Source: Gallionella sp. (GTDB lineage Bacteria; Pseudomonadota; Gammaproteobacteria; Burkholderiales; Gallionellaceae). Taken from it: a stretch of 58,909 nt of DNA. Position numbers and translations under genes: made by a program. The stretch is from the NCBI GenBank assembly GCA_030681375.1, contig JAUXWM010000077.1:1-58909 (forward strand), given 5' to 3'. How positions within the stretch are numbered: position 1 is the first letter of the stretch; each line of letters begins with the position of its first letter. The notes under the pieces are model-generated. The model was not told where the DNA came from and did no database searches. It saw only the letters and a program-made list of their open reading frames with translations. Positions 18,945 through 30,286 of this stretch are shown in pieces.

Positions 18945-20147
18945 ATGAATCCAGACCTCAATCGTTTGCAGCCCTACCCCTTCCAGAAGCTGGCCGCCCT
19001 GTTCAGCGCGGTCACGCCGAATCCGGATTATCGTGCAATCAGCCTGTCCATCGGCGAACCGAAACACGATACACCGCAATTTATCAAAAACGCGTTGACC
19101 GACAACCTGGCCGGCCTGGCAAATTATCCCACAACCGCAGGCACAGACGCGCTGCGCACCACGATAGCCGATTGGCTGGCCGGACGCTATGGGATTCCCG
19201 CACCCGATGCGAAAACGCAGGTATTGCCGGTGAACGGCAGCCGTGAGGCATTGTTCGCCTTTGCACAAACCGTCATCGATCGCACCCAGACCGACCCCGC
19301 CGTGGTTTGCCCCAATCCCTTCTACCAGATTTACGAGGGGGCGGCATTGCTGGCGGGCGCAACGCCCTGCTTCCTCAACACCCTGCCGGAAGACAATTTT
19401 GCGCTGAACTTTGCCCAATTACCGGAAGATGTCTGGCAGCGCACCCAGCTGATTTATGTCTGCTCGCCGGGCAATCCTACCGGACGGGTGATGCCGCTGG
19501 AGGAATGGAAAATCCTGTTCGAGATGTCCGACCGCTATGGTTTCGTGATTGCCTCTGACGAGTGCTATTCGGAAATCTACTTTGAAAATCCGCCGCTCGG
19601 CGCCTTGCAGGCCGCACAACAACTGGGACGCAGCGACTACCGCAATCTGGTCGTGTTTTCCAGTTTATCGAAACGCTCCAACGTCCCCGGCATGCGTTCA
19701 GGCTTTGTCGCGGGCGATGCCGATGTCATTGCAAAATTCACCCTGTATCGCACCTACCACGGTTCGGCTATGAACCCGGTCATCCAGGCCGCCAGCATCG
19801 CTGCGTGGAACGATGAAGCGCATGTCGCAGAGAACCGCCGCCTGTACGCCGAGAAATTCACCCGGGTAGTGGGTATACTCAGCCCGGTATTGCCCGTAAC
19901 CCTGCCCGATGCCAGCTTCTATCTATGGATACGCACCCCGATAGCCGACACAGCCTACGCGCAAGCCCTGTATCGCGATTATAATGTGACCGTATTGCCG
20001 GGCAGTTATCTGGCGCGTAGCGCGCAAGGTATCAATCCCGGCGAAAATTTTGTGCGTCTGGCGCTGGTTGCCGAGACCTCAGAAACCGTAGAAGCCGCAC
20101 ACAGAATCGCACAATTCAGTCGCAAGTTGCTAGACGCTAGTCGCTAG
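18945..20147 (+). CDS. dapC: Succinyldiaminopimelate transaminase
   Basis: A 400-aa class I/II PLP aminotransferase of the DapC type, making N-succinyl-LL-diaminopimelate in lysine and peptidoglycan synthesis. The PLP lysine is in S-L-S-K-R-S-N, and the family start M-N-P-D-L-N-R-L-Q-P-Y-P-F supports the ATG at 18945 over that at 18912. Its neighbours dapD and dapE catalyse the steps before and after. The last codons (L-D-A-S-R) and the TAG stop lie within a heptanucleotide repeat, so this C-terminus is repeat-derived. Confidence 0.93.
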   Translation: MNPDLNRLQPYPFQKLAALFSAVTPNPDYRAISLSIGEPKHDTPQFIKNALTDNLAGLANYPTTAGTDALRTTIADWLAGRYGIPAPDAKTQVLPVNGSREALFAFAQTVIDRTQTDPAVVCPNPFYQIYEGAALLAGATPCFLNTLPEDNFALNFAQLPEDVWQRTQLIYVCSPGNPTGRVMPLEEWKILFEMSDRYGFVIASDECYSEIYFENPPLGALQAAQQLGRSDYRNLVVFSSLSKRSNVPGMRSGFVAGDADVIAKFTLYRTYHGSAMNPVIQAASIAAWNDEAHVAENRRLYAEKFTRVVGILSPVLPVTLPDASFYLWIRTPIADTAYAQALYRDYNVTVLPGSYLARSAQGINPGENFVRLALVAETSETVEAAHRIAQFSRKLLDASR

Positions 20148-20209
20148 TAAAAACAAGACCCGCATAGCGGACAACATCAACTAACATCTAGCGTCTAACG
20201 ACTAGCTAC
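20130..20209. repeat. Heptanucleotide-type repeat, copy A (dapC-dapD gap)
   Basis: TAGACGCTAGTCGCTAG, a core GCGGACAACATCAACTAAC, then CTAGCGTCTAACGACTAGC. The outer parts are degenerate 7-mers of CTAGCGT type in inverted orientation around the core. A close copy in the same orientation lies at 21063-21139 on the other side of dapD. The block supplies the dapC stop codon. Confidence 0.85.
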
Positions 20210-20230
20210 TTTTTTAATCAAGGAATAAAA

Positions 20231-21052
20231 ATGAACCCATTACAATCCATCATCGAAACCGCTTTTGAACGTCGCGCCGAGATCACTCCGCGCAATGCGG
20301 ATGCGCAACTCAAGGAAGCGGTTGACGCGGTCATCACCCAACTCGATCAGGGCACACTGCGCGTCGCGGAAAAAATCAACGGCGACTGGGTCACGCACCA
20401 ATGGTTGAAAAAGGCCGTGCTGCTGTCATTCCGTCTGGAAGATAACGCCTTCATCAAGGGCGGCTTCACCAATTACTACGACAAAGTGCCCTCCAAATTT
20501 GCCGACTACAACAGCCGCGATTTTCGCGAAGGCGGTTTCCGTGTTGTCCCCCCTGCTGCTGCCCGCAAAGGTGCATACATCGCTAAAAACGTGGTGCTGA
20601 TGCCGTCTTATGTGAACATCGGCGCCTATGTGGATGAAGGCACGATGGTAGATACCTGGGCAACCGTCGGTTCCTGCGCGCAGATCGGCAAGAACGTACA
20701 CTTGAGCGGCGGTGTCGGCATCGGCGGCGTACTGGAACCCGTGCAGGCCAATCCCACCATCATCGGCGACAACTGCTTCGTAGGCGCGCGCTCGGAGATC
20801 GTCGAGGGCGTGATTCTGGAAGATAACGTGGTCATCTCGATGGGCGTGTTTATCGGCCAGAGCACCAAGATATACGACCGTGAAACCGGCACCATCACCT
20901 ATGGCCGCGTACCCGCCGGATCCGTGGTCGTCAGCGGCAACCTGCCCTCCAAAGACGGCAGCTACAGCCTGTATTGTGCGGTAATTGTAAAGAAAGTAGA
21001 TGCCAAGACCCTGTCCAAGGTCGGCATCAACGAGTTGCTCAGAGGGATTTAA
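20231..21052 (+). CDS. dapD: Tetrahydrodipicolinate N-succinyltransferase
   Basis: This 273-aa enzyme is the standard length. It succinylates tetrahydrodipicolinate from succinyl-CoA, committing it to the succinyl branch of lysine synthesis. The C-terminal half is a left-handed beta-helix with hexapeptide repeats (for example V-N-I-G-A-Y-V and I-G-G-V-L-E-P). An AAGGA sits 6 bases before the ATG. The gene is flanked on both sides by direct copies of the CTAGCGT-type repeat. Confidence 0.96.
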   Translation: MNPLQSIIETAFERRAEITPRNADAQLKEAVDAVITQLDQGTLRVAEKINGDWVTHQWLKKAVLLSFRLEDNAFIKGGFTNYYDKVPSKFADYNSRDFREGGFRVVPPAAARKGAYIAKNVVLMPSYVNIGAYVDEGTMVDTWATVGSCAQIGKNVHLSGGVGIGGVLEPVQANPTIIGDNCFVGARSEIVEGVILEDNVVISMGVFIGQSTKIYDRETGTITYGRVPAGSVVVSGNLPSKDGSYSLYCAVIVKKVDAKTLSKVGINELLRGI

Positions 21053-21062
21053 AAAAATAGCC

Positions 21063-21139
21063 GTTAGACGTTAGTCGTGAGTTATAGCGTGCCGCGCAGC
21101 GGACAACACCAACTAACGACTAGCGACTAGCGTCTAATA
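21063..21139. repeat. Heptanucleotide-type repeat, copy B (dapD-pilU gap)
   Basis: It has the same layout as copy A: GTTAGACGTTAGTCG, core GCGGACAACACCAACTAAC, then GACTAGCGACTAGCGTCTA. The core differs from copy A at few positions and has the same orientation. It fills nearly the whole gap between dapD and the PilT/PilU gene. Confidence 0.85.
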
Positions 21140-21154
21140 ACTGAGGTGATACAC

Positions 21155-22327
21155 ATGATCGTCACACCCTTGCTGAAACTGGCGGCTGACAAGCAGGCTT
21201 CCGATCTGTTCTTTTCGGTCGGCGCGCCAGTCAACGTCAAAATTGATGGCGTTAGCATGCCGGTCAATTCACAGATTCTGAGCTCAGAGATCATCAAGCG
21301 CATCGCCTACGAACTCATGTCTTCCAGACAGATAGCCGAGTTCGAAGCCAATATGGAAATGAACTTCTCCTACCGCGTGGAGGGACTGGGCAGTTTTCGA
21401 GTCAATATTTTCCGTCAGCGCGGCGACATTGCCATCGTGATACGCTACATCAAGGGCAGAATCGACAATGTGGACGAACTGCGTCTTCCCGGCATACTCA
21501 AGTCGTTAATCCTGGAAAAACGTGGTCTGGTACTGGTAGTCGGCGCAACCGGTTCCGGAAAATCCACCACGCTGGCTTCCATGATCGAACATCGCAGCCA
21601 CACCCAGACCGGGCATATCCTGACGATAGAAGATCCGATCGAATACATTTTCAAACACGACAAGTCCATCGTGAATCAGCGTGAAATCGGCACGGATACG
21701 CTCAACTACGAGAATGCGCTGTCCTGCGGTATGCGTGAAGCGCCCGATGTATTGATGATAGGGGAAGTACGCGATCGCGACACCCTGAAACACGCGCTGA
21801 TTTTTGCCCAGACCGGGCACTTGTGCCTGACTACGCTACACGCCAACAACAGTTATCACGCCCTGAATCGTATCGTTAATTTCTTCCCCTACGACTCGCG
21901 CCAGAGTGTGCTGTCCGACCTTTCCATGTGTTTGCGCGCGGTCATTTCGCAACGCCTGGTTCGCACGCTGAACGGCAAGCAGGTACCCGCCGTTGAAGTC
22001 CTGCTGAACACCACACTGATTGCCGATCTGATCAAGAATGATGAAATTGAAAAAATCCACGAGGCGATAGACAAGAGCGTTTCTGCCGGTTCGCAAACCT
22101 TCGAGCAGGCCCTTTACCGATTATTCAAATCGGGAACCATCAGCAAGGAAGAAGCGATGCGCAATGCCGATTCGGCAAGCAATTTGTCTGCTCTGGTGGA
22201 TTTTTCAGAACGCACCAACACCATGGCTGTTCCGGTTTTTTCGCCCACTCCGGAAACCGAAAGACTCTCTAAAGCTTCCAAGTCCGATTTCAGCGGCATC
22301 AAACTCGATCTGGATGCGAGCAAATAG
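21155..22327 (+). CDS. pilU: Type IV pilus retraction ATPase, PilT/PilU family (PilU-like)
   Basis: This 390-aa ATPase has an N-terminal PilT-type domain (A-A-D-K-Q-A-S-D-L-F-F-S), Walker A G-A-T-G-S-G-K-S-T near residue 127, an Asp box E-D-P-I-E-Y, Walker B with I-G-E-V-R-D, and a His box T-L-H-A-N-N. The length and the C-terminal tail (D-F-S-G-I-K-L-D-L) fit PilU better than the shorter PilT. It would power or assist pilus retraction at the inner membrane. A GAGGTG lies 6 bases before the ATG at 21155; the upstream GTG at 21146 overlaps it. No pilT or other pilus gene is nearby. Confidence 0.88.
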   Translation: MIVTPLLKLAADKQASDLFFSVGAPVNVKIDGVSMPVNSQILSSEIIKRIAYELMSSRQIAEFEANMEMNFSYRVEGLGSFRVNIFRQRGDIAIVIRYIKGRIDNVDELRLPGILKSLILEKRGLVLVVGATGSGKSTTLASMIEHRSHTQTGHILTIEDPIEYIFKHDKSIVNQREIGTDTLNYENALSCGMREAPDVLMIGEVRDRDTLKHALIFAQTGHLCLTTLHANNSYHALNRIVNFFPYDSRQSVLSDLSMCLRAVISQRLVRTLNGKQVPAVEVLLNTTLIADLIKNDEIEKIHEAIDKSVSAGSQTFEQALYRLFKSGTISKEEAMRNADSASNLSALVDFSERTNTMAVPVFSPTPETERLSKASKSDFSGIKLDLDASK

Positions 22328-22329
22328 CA

Positions 22330-24724
<2,395 letters not shown>

Positions 24725-24727
24725 AGC

Positions 24728-25543
24728 ATGTCTGTAGATCACTACGAAAACTTCCCCGTCGCTTCCATTTTGATGCCCAGACGCCTGCGCAAGCCGGTGG
24801 CGGCGATCTATCATTTCGCCCGTGCGGCAGATGACATTGCCGACGAGGGTGATCTGTCCGACACGCAACGTCTGCAACAGCTGGACGCCTTCCGGCATGA
24901 GCTGGATCGGATTGCCGGTGAGGAAACACCGCTCACCCCGCTATTTCAAAATCTGGTTTTAACAATCCGCCAGTATGCACTGCCCTTGCAGCCGCATTAC
25001 GATCTGCTCGATGCCTTCTCGCAGGACGTGGTGACCAAGCGTTACGACAATTATGCCGATCTGCTCGACTACTGCCGCCGTTCTGCCAATCCGGTCGGCA
25101 GGCTGCTGCTGCATCTCTATGAAGAGGCCACCGCTGTCAATCTGGCTTACTCGGATGCAATCTGCACCAGCTTACAGCTAATCAACTTCTGGCAGGATGT
25201 CGACAAGGATTATGCTATCCATCGCATCTATCTGCCGCTGGATGAGATGGCGCAATATGGCGTGACAGAGACGCAAATCGCACAAAAAATATGCGATAAA
25301 AACTGGCAAAAACTGATGAAGTTTCAGGTAGATCGCGCACGCACACTGATGTTGCAGGGCGCGCCGCTGGGCAGCATCCTCACCGGCCGTATCGGCCTGG
25401 AAATGCGCATGATCATCGCCGGTGGGCTGCGCATCCTCGATAAAATCGAAGCTGTCAATTACGACATATTCCGCCGTCGCCCGGTGTTGCGCCCGCTCGA
25501 CTGGGTTATCATGCTGGTCAAATCCGCGCCACACTCTTACTAA
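24728..25543 (+). CDS. hpnC: Hydroxysqualene synthase HpnC
   Basis: This 271-aa member of the squalene/phytoene synthase family has the two Asp-rich motifs D-D-I-A-D-E and D-V-D-K-D-Y. The start (H-Y-E-N-F-P-V-A-S-I-L-M-P) is typical of HpnC. In the three-enzyme bacterial route it converts presqualene diphosphate to hydroxysqualene. It starts 3 bp after prmB, and hpnD and hpnE follow, giving a complete squalene module. The shc cyclase and later hopanoid genes are not in the window. Confidence 0.92.
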   Translation: MSVDHYENFPVASILMPRRLRKPVAAIYHFARAADDIADEGDLSDTQRLQQLDAFRHELDRIAGEETPLTPLFQNLVLTIRQYALPLQPHYDLLDAFSQDVVTKRYDNYADLLDYCRRSANPVGRLLLHLYEEATAVNLAYSDAICTSLQLINFWQDVDKDYAIHRIYLPLDEMAQYGVTETQIAQKICDKNWQKLMKFQVDRARTLMLQGAPLGSILTGRIGLEMRMIIAGGLRILDKIEAVNYDIFRRRPVLRPLDWVIMLVKSAPHSY

Positions 25544-25581
25544 GCCCAAAACTGCTTCAACTGATTCTTAGAACCAAACCC

Positions 25582-26415
25582 ATGACTCCAGACCAATATT
25601 GCCAGGACAAAACTTCAGCCAGCGGCTCCAGTTTTTATTACAGCTTTCTGTTCCTGCCCAAGGACAAACGCCGTGCGATCACCGCGTTGTATGCCTTCTG
25701 CCGCGAGGTAGACGATGTGGTGGATGAATGTAGCGATGAACAAGTGGCCCGCACCACACTCAGCTGGTGGCGCAATCAGGTTGTGGAAATTTACGCGGGT
25801 AAGCCGCAACATCCGGTCGCACTCGCGCTGGTGCCTGTCGTCACCCGATTCAATCTGGCGCAGGAACATCTGCTGGAAATCATAGATGGCATGGAAATGG
25901 ATCTGGATCAGCCGCGCTACGCCGATTTCAAATCGCTGCAACTGTATTGCTATCGCGTCGCTTCGGTAGTCGGACTGCTCTCAGCAGAGATTTTCGGCTA
26001 CAACGATCGTCAAACGCTGAAATATGCTCATGATCTGGGCATCGCTTTCCAGCTTACCAATATCATCCGTGATGTCGGCGAGGATGCCAGACGCAACCGT
26101 ATTTACCTGCCGATGGATGAGATGCAACAATTCGATGTCACTGCCGCAGACATTCTCAACGCAAACGAAACCGAAAACTTTCAGAAGCTGATGGCGTTCC
26201 AGGTCGAACGCGCACAACGTTTTTATCAGCAGGCGCTGGCGCAACTGCCGGATGCAGACAAAAAAGCCCAGCGTACCGGGCTGATCATGGCGGCCATTTA
26301 CCGCGCCACGCTGGATGAAGTGGTAGCCAGCGGCTGCCACGTACTCAAAGAGCGCGTCTCGCTCACCCCGTTGCGCAAACTATGGCTGGCCTGGACGACT
26401 TGGCTCAAGAACTGA
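25582..26415 (+). CDS. hpnD: Presqualene diphosphate synthase HpnD
   Basis: A 277-aa prenyl transferase that joins two farnesyl diphosphates into presqualene diphosphate. It carries R-E-V-D-D-V-V-D-E and R-D-V-G-E-D-A-R-R-N-R as the two diphosphate/Mg motifs. The start (M-T-P-D-Q-Y-C-Q-D-K) matches HpnD proteins. It lies 38 bp after hpnC and overlaps the annotated hpnE start by 34 bp. Confidence 0.93.
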   Translation: MTPDQYCQDKTSASGSSFYYSFLFLPKDKRRAITALYAFCREVDDVVDECSDEQVARTTLSWWRNQVVEIYAGKPQHPVALALVPVVTRFNLAQEHLLEIIDGMEMDLDQPRYADFKSLQLYCYRVASVVGLLSAEIFGYNDRQTLKYAHDLGIAFQLTNIIRDVGEDARRNRIYLPMDEMQQFDVTAADILNANETENFQKLMAFQVERAQRFYQQALAQLPDADKKAQRTGLIMAAIYRATLDEVVASGCHVLKERVSLTPLRKLWLAWTTWLKN

Positions 26416-27761
26416 ACACCCCCCCCTCACCCCAACCCTCTCCCGCAAACGGGCGAGGGCGCGATCGTGAAAATCAATCTATAAACACTGCCGTCATCGG
26501 CGGTGGCTATGCAGGCATGGCGGCTGCCGTGGCACTGGCCGGGCGCGGCATGCCTGTCACGGTATTCGAGAGCGCCAGACAACTGGGGGGCCGCGCACGC
26601 GGCGTGCCGCATCAAAACACACAACTGGACAACGGCCAGCATCTGCTGCTGGGCTGCTATCGGGACACACTGGCACTGATAGAGCAGGTCGGCGGCAATA
26701 TCGAAGCCGATTTCCTGCGACTGCCGCTGCAACTGGATTTGCACGGACATTTCGCACTGCGCGCTCCCCGACTGCCCGCCCCTTTGCACCTCCTGCTCGC
26801 CCTGCTGCGCGCGCAAGGCTTGTCATGGTCGGATCGCCTCAGCGCGGCGCGTTTCATGCACACGCTGCGCGGCATGAACTTCCGCCTTCCCGCCGATACG
26901 ACAGTCATAGAACTGCTCAAACTGCACGGCCAGAGCAGCACGCTGATACAAAAACTCTGGGAACCACTGTGCATCGCGGCGCTGAATACGCCGGTGCATA
27001 TCGCTTCCGCACAAGTCATGCTCAACGTGCTGCGCGATGCGCTAAATACAACGCGTGCCGACAGCGACATGCTACTGCCGCGCATTGATTTCACCGCACT
27101 GTTTCCGCAACGTGCCGCGAATTATGTAAGAAAGCACGGCGGTCATGTACTTACCTCATGTGGCGTGGATAATTTGCAGCTGCATGATTACAACATCGAG
27201 ATCAGCACTAAGCGTGGCAGCCTGTTTTTCAGTCACGTCATCTGCGCCACACCGCCCGTCACAACCGCCAGATTGCTACGCAACCTTGATCAGCTCGCCC
27301 CCGTTGTCGCGCAAATTGATGCGCTCCAGCATCAGCCTATATACACCGTCTATCTGCAATATCCGGCTCACATAAAACTTCCTCATCCTATGCTGGGACT
27401 GCATCAGCGCTACAGTCAATGGCTGTTCGACAAGGGACGAATCGCCGGACAACACGGCCTGATCGCTGCTGTAATCAGCGCGGAAGGCCTGCATCTGGCG
27501 TTATCTCACGACGAATTAGCTCAAAAAGTAATCGTCGAACTTGGCGAAGAATTCGGCATCATCGACAGCCCGCAGTGGGTCAAAGTCATCGCCGAAAAGC
27601 GCGCCACATTCGCCTGCACACCCGGATTACAGCGCCCCGCCCAGCAAACTGCCCTGCCCCGCATACTGCTGGCAGGCGACTACACTGCGGGCGACTACCC
27701 CGCCACACTGGAAGGCGCGGTGCAAAGCGGGCTGCGTTGCGCGGAACGACTGACTGAATAG
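26382..27761 (+). CDS. hpnE: Hydroxysqualene dehydroxylase HpnE
   Basis: This 459-aa FAD-dependent amine-oxidase-type protein reduces hydroxysqualene to squalene. The dinucleotide-binding G-G-G-Y-A-G is at residues 40-45, and the C-terminal A-G-D-Y-T closes the FAD site. Homologues normally begin only a few residues before that motif. Here about 34 extra residues precede it, including P-S-P-Q-P-S-P-A-N-G-R-G encoded by a GC-rich interspersed repeat. No ATG, GTG or TTG start lies between the repeat and the FAD motif, so translation must cross the repeat or the native start is lost. It starts within hpnD, so the start is uncertain. Confidence 0.88.
   Translation: MAGLDDLAQELNTPPSPQPSPANGRGRDRENQSINTAVIGGGYAGMAAAVALAGRGMPVTVFESARQLGGRARGVPHQNTQLDNGQHLLLGCYRDTLALIEQVGGNIEADFLRLPLQLDLHGHFALRAPRLPAPLHLLLALLRAQGLSWSDRLSAARFMHTLRGMNFRLPADTTVIELLKLHGQSSTLIQKLWEPLCIAALNTPVHIASAQVMLNVLRDALNTTRADSDMLLPRIDFTALFPQRAANYVRKHGGHVLTSCGVDNLQLHDYNIEISTKRGSLFFSHVICATPPVTTARLLRNLDQLAPVVAQIDALQHQPIYTVYLQYPAHIKLPHPMLGLHQRYSQWLFDKGRIAGQHGLIAAVISAEGLHLALSHDELAQKVIVELGEEFGIIDSPQWVKVIAEKRATFACTPGLQRPAQQTALPRILLAGDYTAGDYPATLEGAVQSGLRCAERLTE
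26423..26459. repeat. GC-rich interspersed repeat inside the hpnE 5' end
   Basis: CCCTCACCCCAACCCTCTCC followed by CGCAAACGGGCGAGGG. The end contains a short hairpin, CTCTCCCG/CGGGCGAG. Closely similar sequences are common intergenic repeats in many Proteobacteria. Here it is read in frame as part of HpnE (residues 14-26). Confidence 0.75.
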
Positions 27762-27862
27762 CGATGCGTATCAGCATGCAGCCGCCAAGGCCATCCTAAA
27801 TTGCGCCAGGCATGTCATTCATGACACAATTACATACTTAAAAATAAAACCCATCGAGCATT

Positions 27863-29395
27863 ATGACAACCGAATCCATCACACCCGTTCCCGAAAAGCT
27901 TATGGCCGGGCACCCGCAAGACGAAAATCAGATTATCACCGAGCGCCGTAACAAGCTGGCTGCCATCCGCAAAGCAGGGATCGCCTTCCCCAACGACTTC
28001 GACCGCACGCATCTGGCGGGCGATCTGCTCGCCAGTTTCGGCGAAATGAACCACGACCAGCTGGAAGCCGAACAGATTCATGTCGCGGTGGGCGGGCGCA
28101 TGATGCTCAAGCGCGTGATGGGCAAGGCGAGTTTTGCCACATTGCAGGATATGAGCGGACGCATCCAGATCTACATCAGCAACGGCGACAGCGGCGAAGA
28201 GGTGCATGACGCATTCAAACACTACGATCTGGGCGACATCCTTGGTGCAGTCGGTGTGCTGTTCAAGACCAAGACCGGAGAGCTTTCCGTGCGCGCATCG
28301 CAGGTACGCCTGCTGACCAAATCGTTGAGACCGTTGCCAGAAAAATTTCACGGCCTGTCCGACCAGGAACAGAAATACCGTCAGCGCTATCTGGATCTGA
28401 TCACCAACGAAGAGGCGCGCCGTGTGTTCATGACGCGCACCAAAATCATTCAGGCGATACGCGATTTCTTTATCCGCCACGACTATCTGGAAGTGGAAAC
28501 GCCGATGATGCACTCGATACCGGGCGGCGCATCGGCCAAACCGTTCGAGACGCATCACAACGCGCTGGACATGAAAATGTATCTGCGCATCGCACCGGAG
28601 CTGTACCTCAAGCGCCTGGTGGTGGGTGGATTTGAGAAGGTGTTTGAAATCAACCGTAATTTTCGCAATGAAGGGCTTTCCACGCGTCACAATCCGGAAT
28701 TCACCATGCTGGAATTTTACGAAGCGTATCGCGATTACAAGTACCTGATGGATTTCACGGAAAAGCTGTTGCGCGAAGTGGCGCAGAAAGTGCTGGGCAC
28801 TACGCTGATCAGCTATCAGGGCAAGGAACTGGATCTGGGCAAACCCTTCCACCGCCTGACCATGGTGCAGGCTATTCAGAAATACCATCCGCAGTTCAGC
28901 ACCGAACAGCTCAACGACCGCGACTTCGTGGTTGCCGAGCTGATAGACCTGAAAGCCAAATACAAACCGGAAGACGGTCTGGGCGGTCTGCAATTGTCAC
29001 TGTTCGAAGAACTGGCAGAAACACAATTGTTTGAACCTACCTTCATCATCGATTACCCGGTGGAAGTCTCACCGCTGGCGCGCAGCAGCGATGCCAATCC
29101 GGAAATTACCGAGCGTTTCGAGCTGTTCGTGCTGGGACGCGAACTGGCTAATGGCTTCTCGGAATTGAACGACGCGGAAGACCAGGAAGCACGCTTCGAT
29201 GCGCAGGTGCTCGCCAAGGAAGCCGGCGACGAAGAGGCAATGTTCAAGGACAGTGACTACGTGCGTGCGCTGGAATACGGCCTGCCGCCAACCGCAGGGG
29301 AAGGCATAGGCATAGATCGATTGATCATGATGCTGACCGACAGCGCCAGCATTCGGGATGTCATCCTGTTTCCGCAGATGCGCCCCGAAGCTTAA
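27863..29395 (+). CDS. lysS: Lysyl-tRNA synthetase, class II
   Basis: The 510-aa enzyme has an N-terminal OB fold for the anticodon (about residues 70-185) and a class II catalytic core. Motif 2 is seen around [14 protein letters not shown], and motif 3 near G-I-G-I-D-R-L-I-M. Length is standard. A large reading frame on the opposite strand (27830-28993) is a shadow. The 102-bp gap before it shows nothing recognisable. Confidence 0.96.
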   Translation: MTTESITPVPEKLMAGHPQDENQIITERRNKLAAIRKAGIAFPNDFDRTHLAGDLLASFGEMNHDQLEAEQIHVAVGGRMMLKRVMGKASFATLQDMSGRIQIYISNGDSGEEVHDAFKHYDLGDILGAVGVLFKTKTGELSVRASQVRLLTKSLRPLPEKFHGLSDQEQKYRQRYLDLITNEEARRVFMTRTKIIQAIRDFFIRHDYLEVETPMMHSIPGGASAKPFETHHNALDMKMYLRIAPELYLKRLVVGGFEKVFEINRNFRNEGLSTRHNPEFTMLEFYEAYRDYKYLMDFTEKLLREVAQKVLGTTLISYQGKELDLGKPFHRLTMVQAIQKYHPQFSTEQLNDRDFVVAELIDLKAKYKPEDGLGGLQLSLFEELAETQLFEPTFIIDYPVEVSPLARSSDANPEITERFELFVLGRELANGFSELNDAEDQEARFDAQVLAKEAGDEEAMFKDSDYVRALEYGLPPTAGEGIGIDRLIMMLTDSASIRDVILFPQMRPEA

Positions 29396-29501
29396 AATCC
29401 GGCATACACGGATAACCAGCGACTTGGCGGGTGTTGTTTAGCCGCTTAGTCGAATGGCTAGTTGTTCCATCAGGCGTGGAGAAAAATAGCTTTAAAAAAT
29501 C

Positions 29502-30167
29502 ATGTTAACTGACGACACCCAAATCCAACTCTTGCAGCTCTACCCGATGCTGCAGGAATTGCCGGCAGCAGAACTGGAATACATGCTTGCAACGGCCAGG
29601 CTGCTGCCTATACCGGCCGGCACGATCATGTTCGACGAGAATCAGCCTTGCCAGGGATTTCCGCTGCTGTTATCCGGCAGCCTGCGTGTCATCAAGTCCG
29701 CCGCAAACGGGCGCGAACTGCAACTGTATCGCGTTGTACCAGGGGAGAGCTGCATCCTCACAAGCAGCTGTTTGCTCGGCAGCACCCGCTATCAGGCGCG
29801 CGGCATTGTCGAACAACCCATTGAAATGATATTTCTGCCTGCGGTTGTTTTCCATGCCTTGCTGAGCAAACACGCCGCATTCCGCGGTTATGTATTCCAG
29901 CTTTTTACCGAGCGGCTCACCGATCTGATGGAACTGATCTCGGCGGTGGCCTTTCAGAAGCTGGACCAGCGCCTGGCCACCCTGTTAATCAGCAAACCCA
30001 ACCCGTTACACGCCACCCATCAGGCACTCGCCGATGAACTAGGTTCAGCCCGCGAGATCGTCAGCCGATTGCTCAAGGGTTTTTCCGAACAGGGCTGGGT
30101 CAAACTAGGTCGTGAACAGATCACCCTCACGGATATACCCGCACTCAAGAAATTTGCAACGCTTTGA
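29502..30167 (+). CDS. Crp/Fnr-family transcriptional regulator
   Basis: This 221-aa protein has an N-terminal cyclic-nucleotide-binding-like beta barrel (about 20-120), a dimer helix and a C-terminal winged helix-turn-helix with S-A-R-E-I-V-S-R-L-L-K-G-F as the recognition helix. It lacks the N-terminal cysteine cluster that holds the 4Fe-4S centre in FNR, so direct oxygen sensing by that mechanism is unlikely. The effector is unknown. Target sites were not identified near the gene. It is followed on the same strand by the histidine kinase gene. Confidence 0.88.
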   Translation: MLTDDTQIQLLQLYPMLQELPAAELEYMLATARLLPIPAGTIMFDENQPCQGFPLLLSGSLRVIKSAANGRELQLYRVVPGESCILTSSCLLGSTRYQARGIVEQPIEMIFLPAVVFHALLSKHAAFRGYVFQLFTERLTDLMELISAVAFQKLDQRLATLLISKPNPLHATHQALADELGSAREIVSRLLKGFSEQGWVKLGREQITLTDIPALKKFATL

Positions 30168-30286
30168 ATTAGGGCTCTCGTCCAATCGGCCCAACCACCG
30201 CCCTCACCGCTCCCGTAAAATCTCGTTCGAATCAGGTTGCCGTGCCGTATACCCTTATAGTAAGCTGTCCCCCACCCTCATCACAC

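Noticed and set aside
27830..28993. 387-aa reading frame on the minus strand
   Set aside because: It is antisense to lysS, which has all class II synthetase motifs and standard length; the antisense product shows no known domain.
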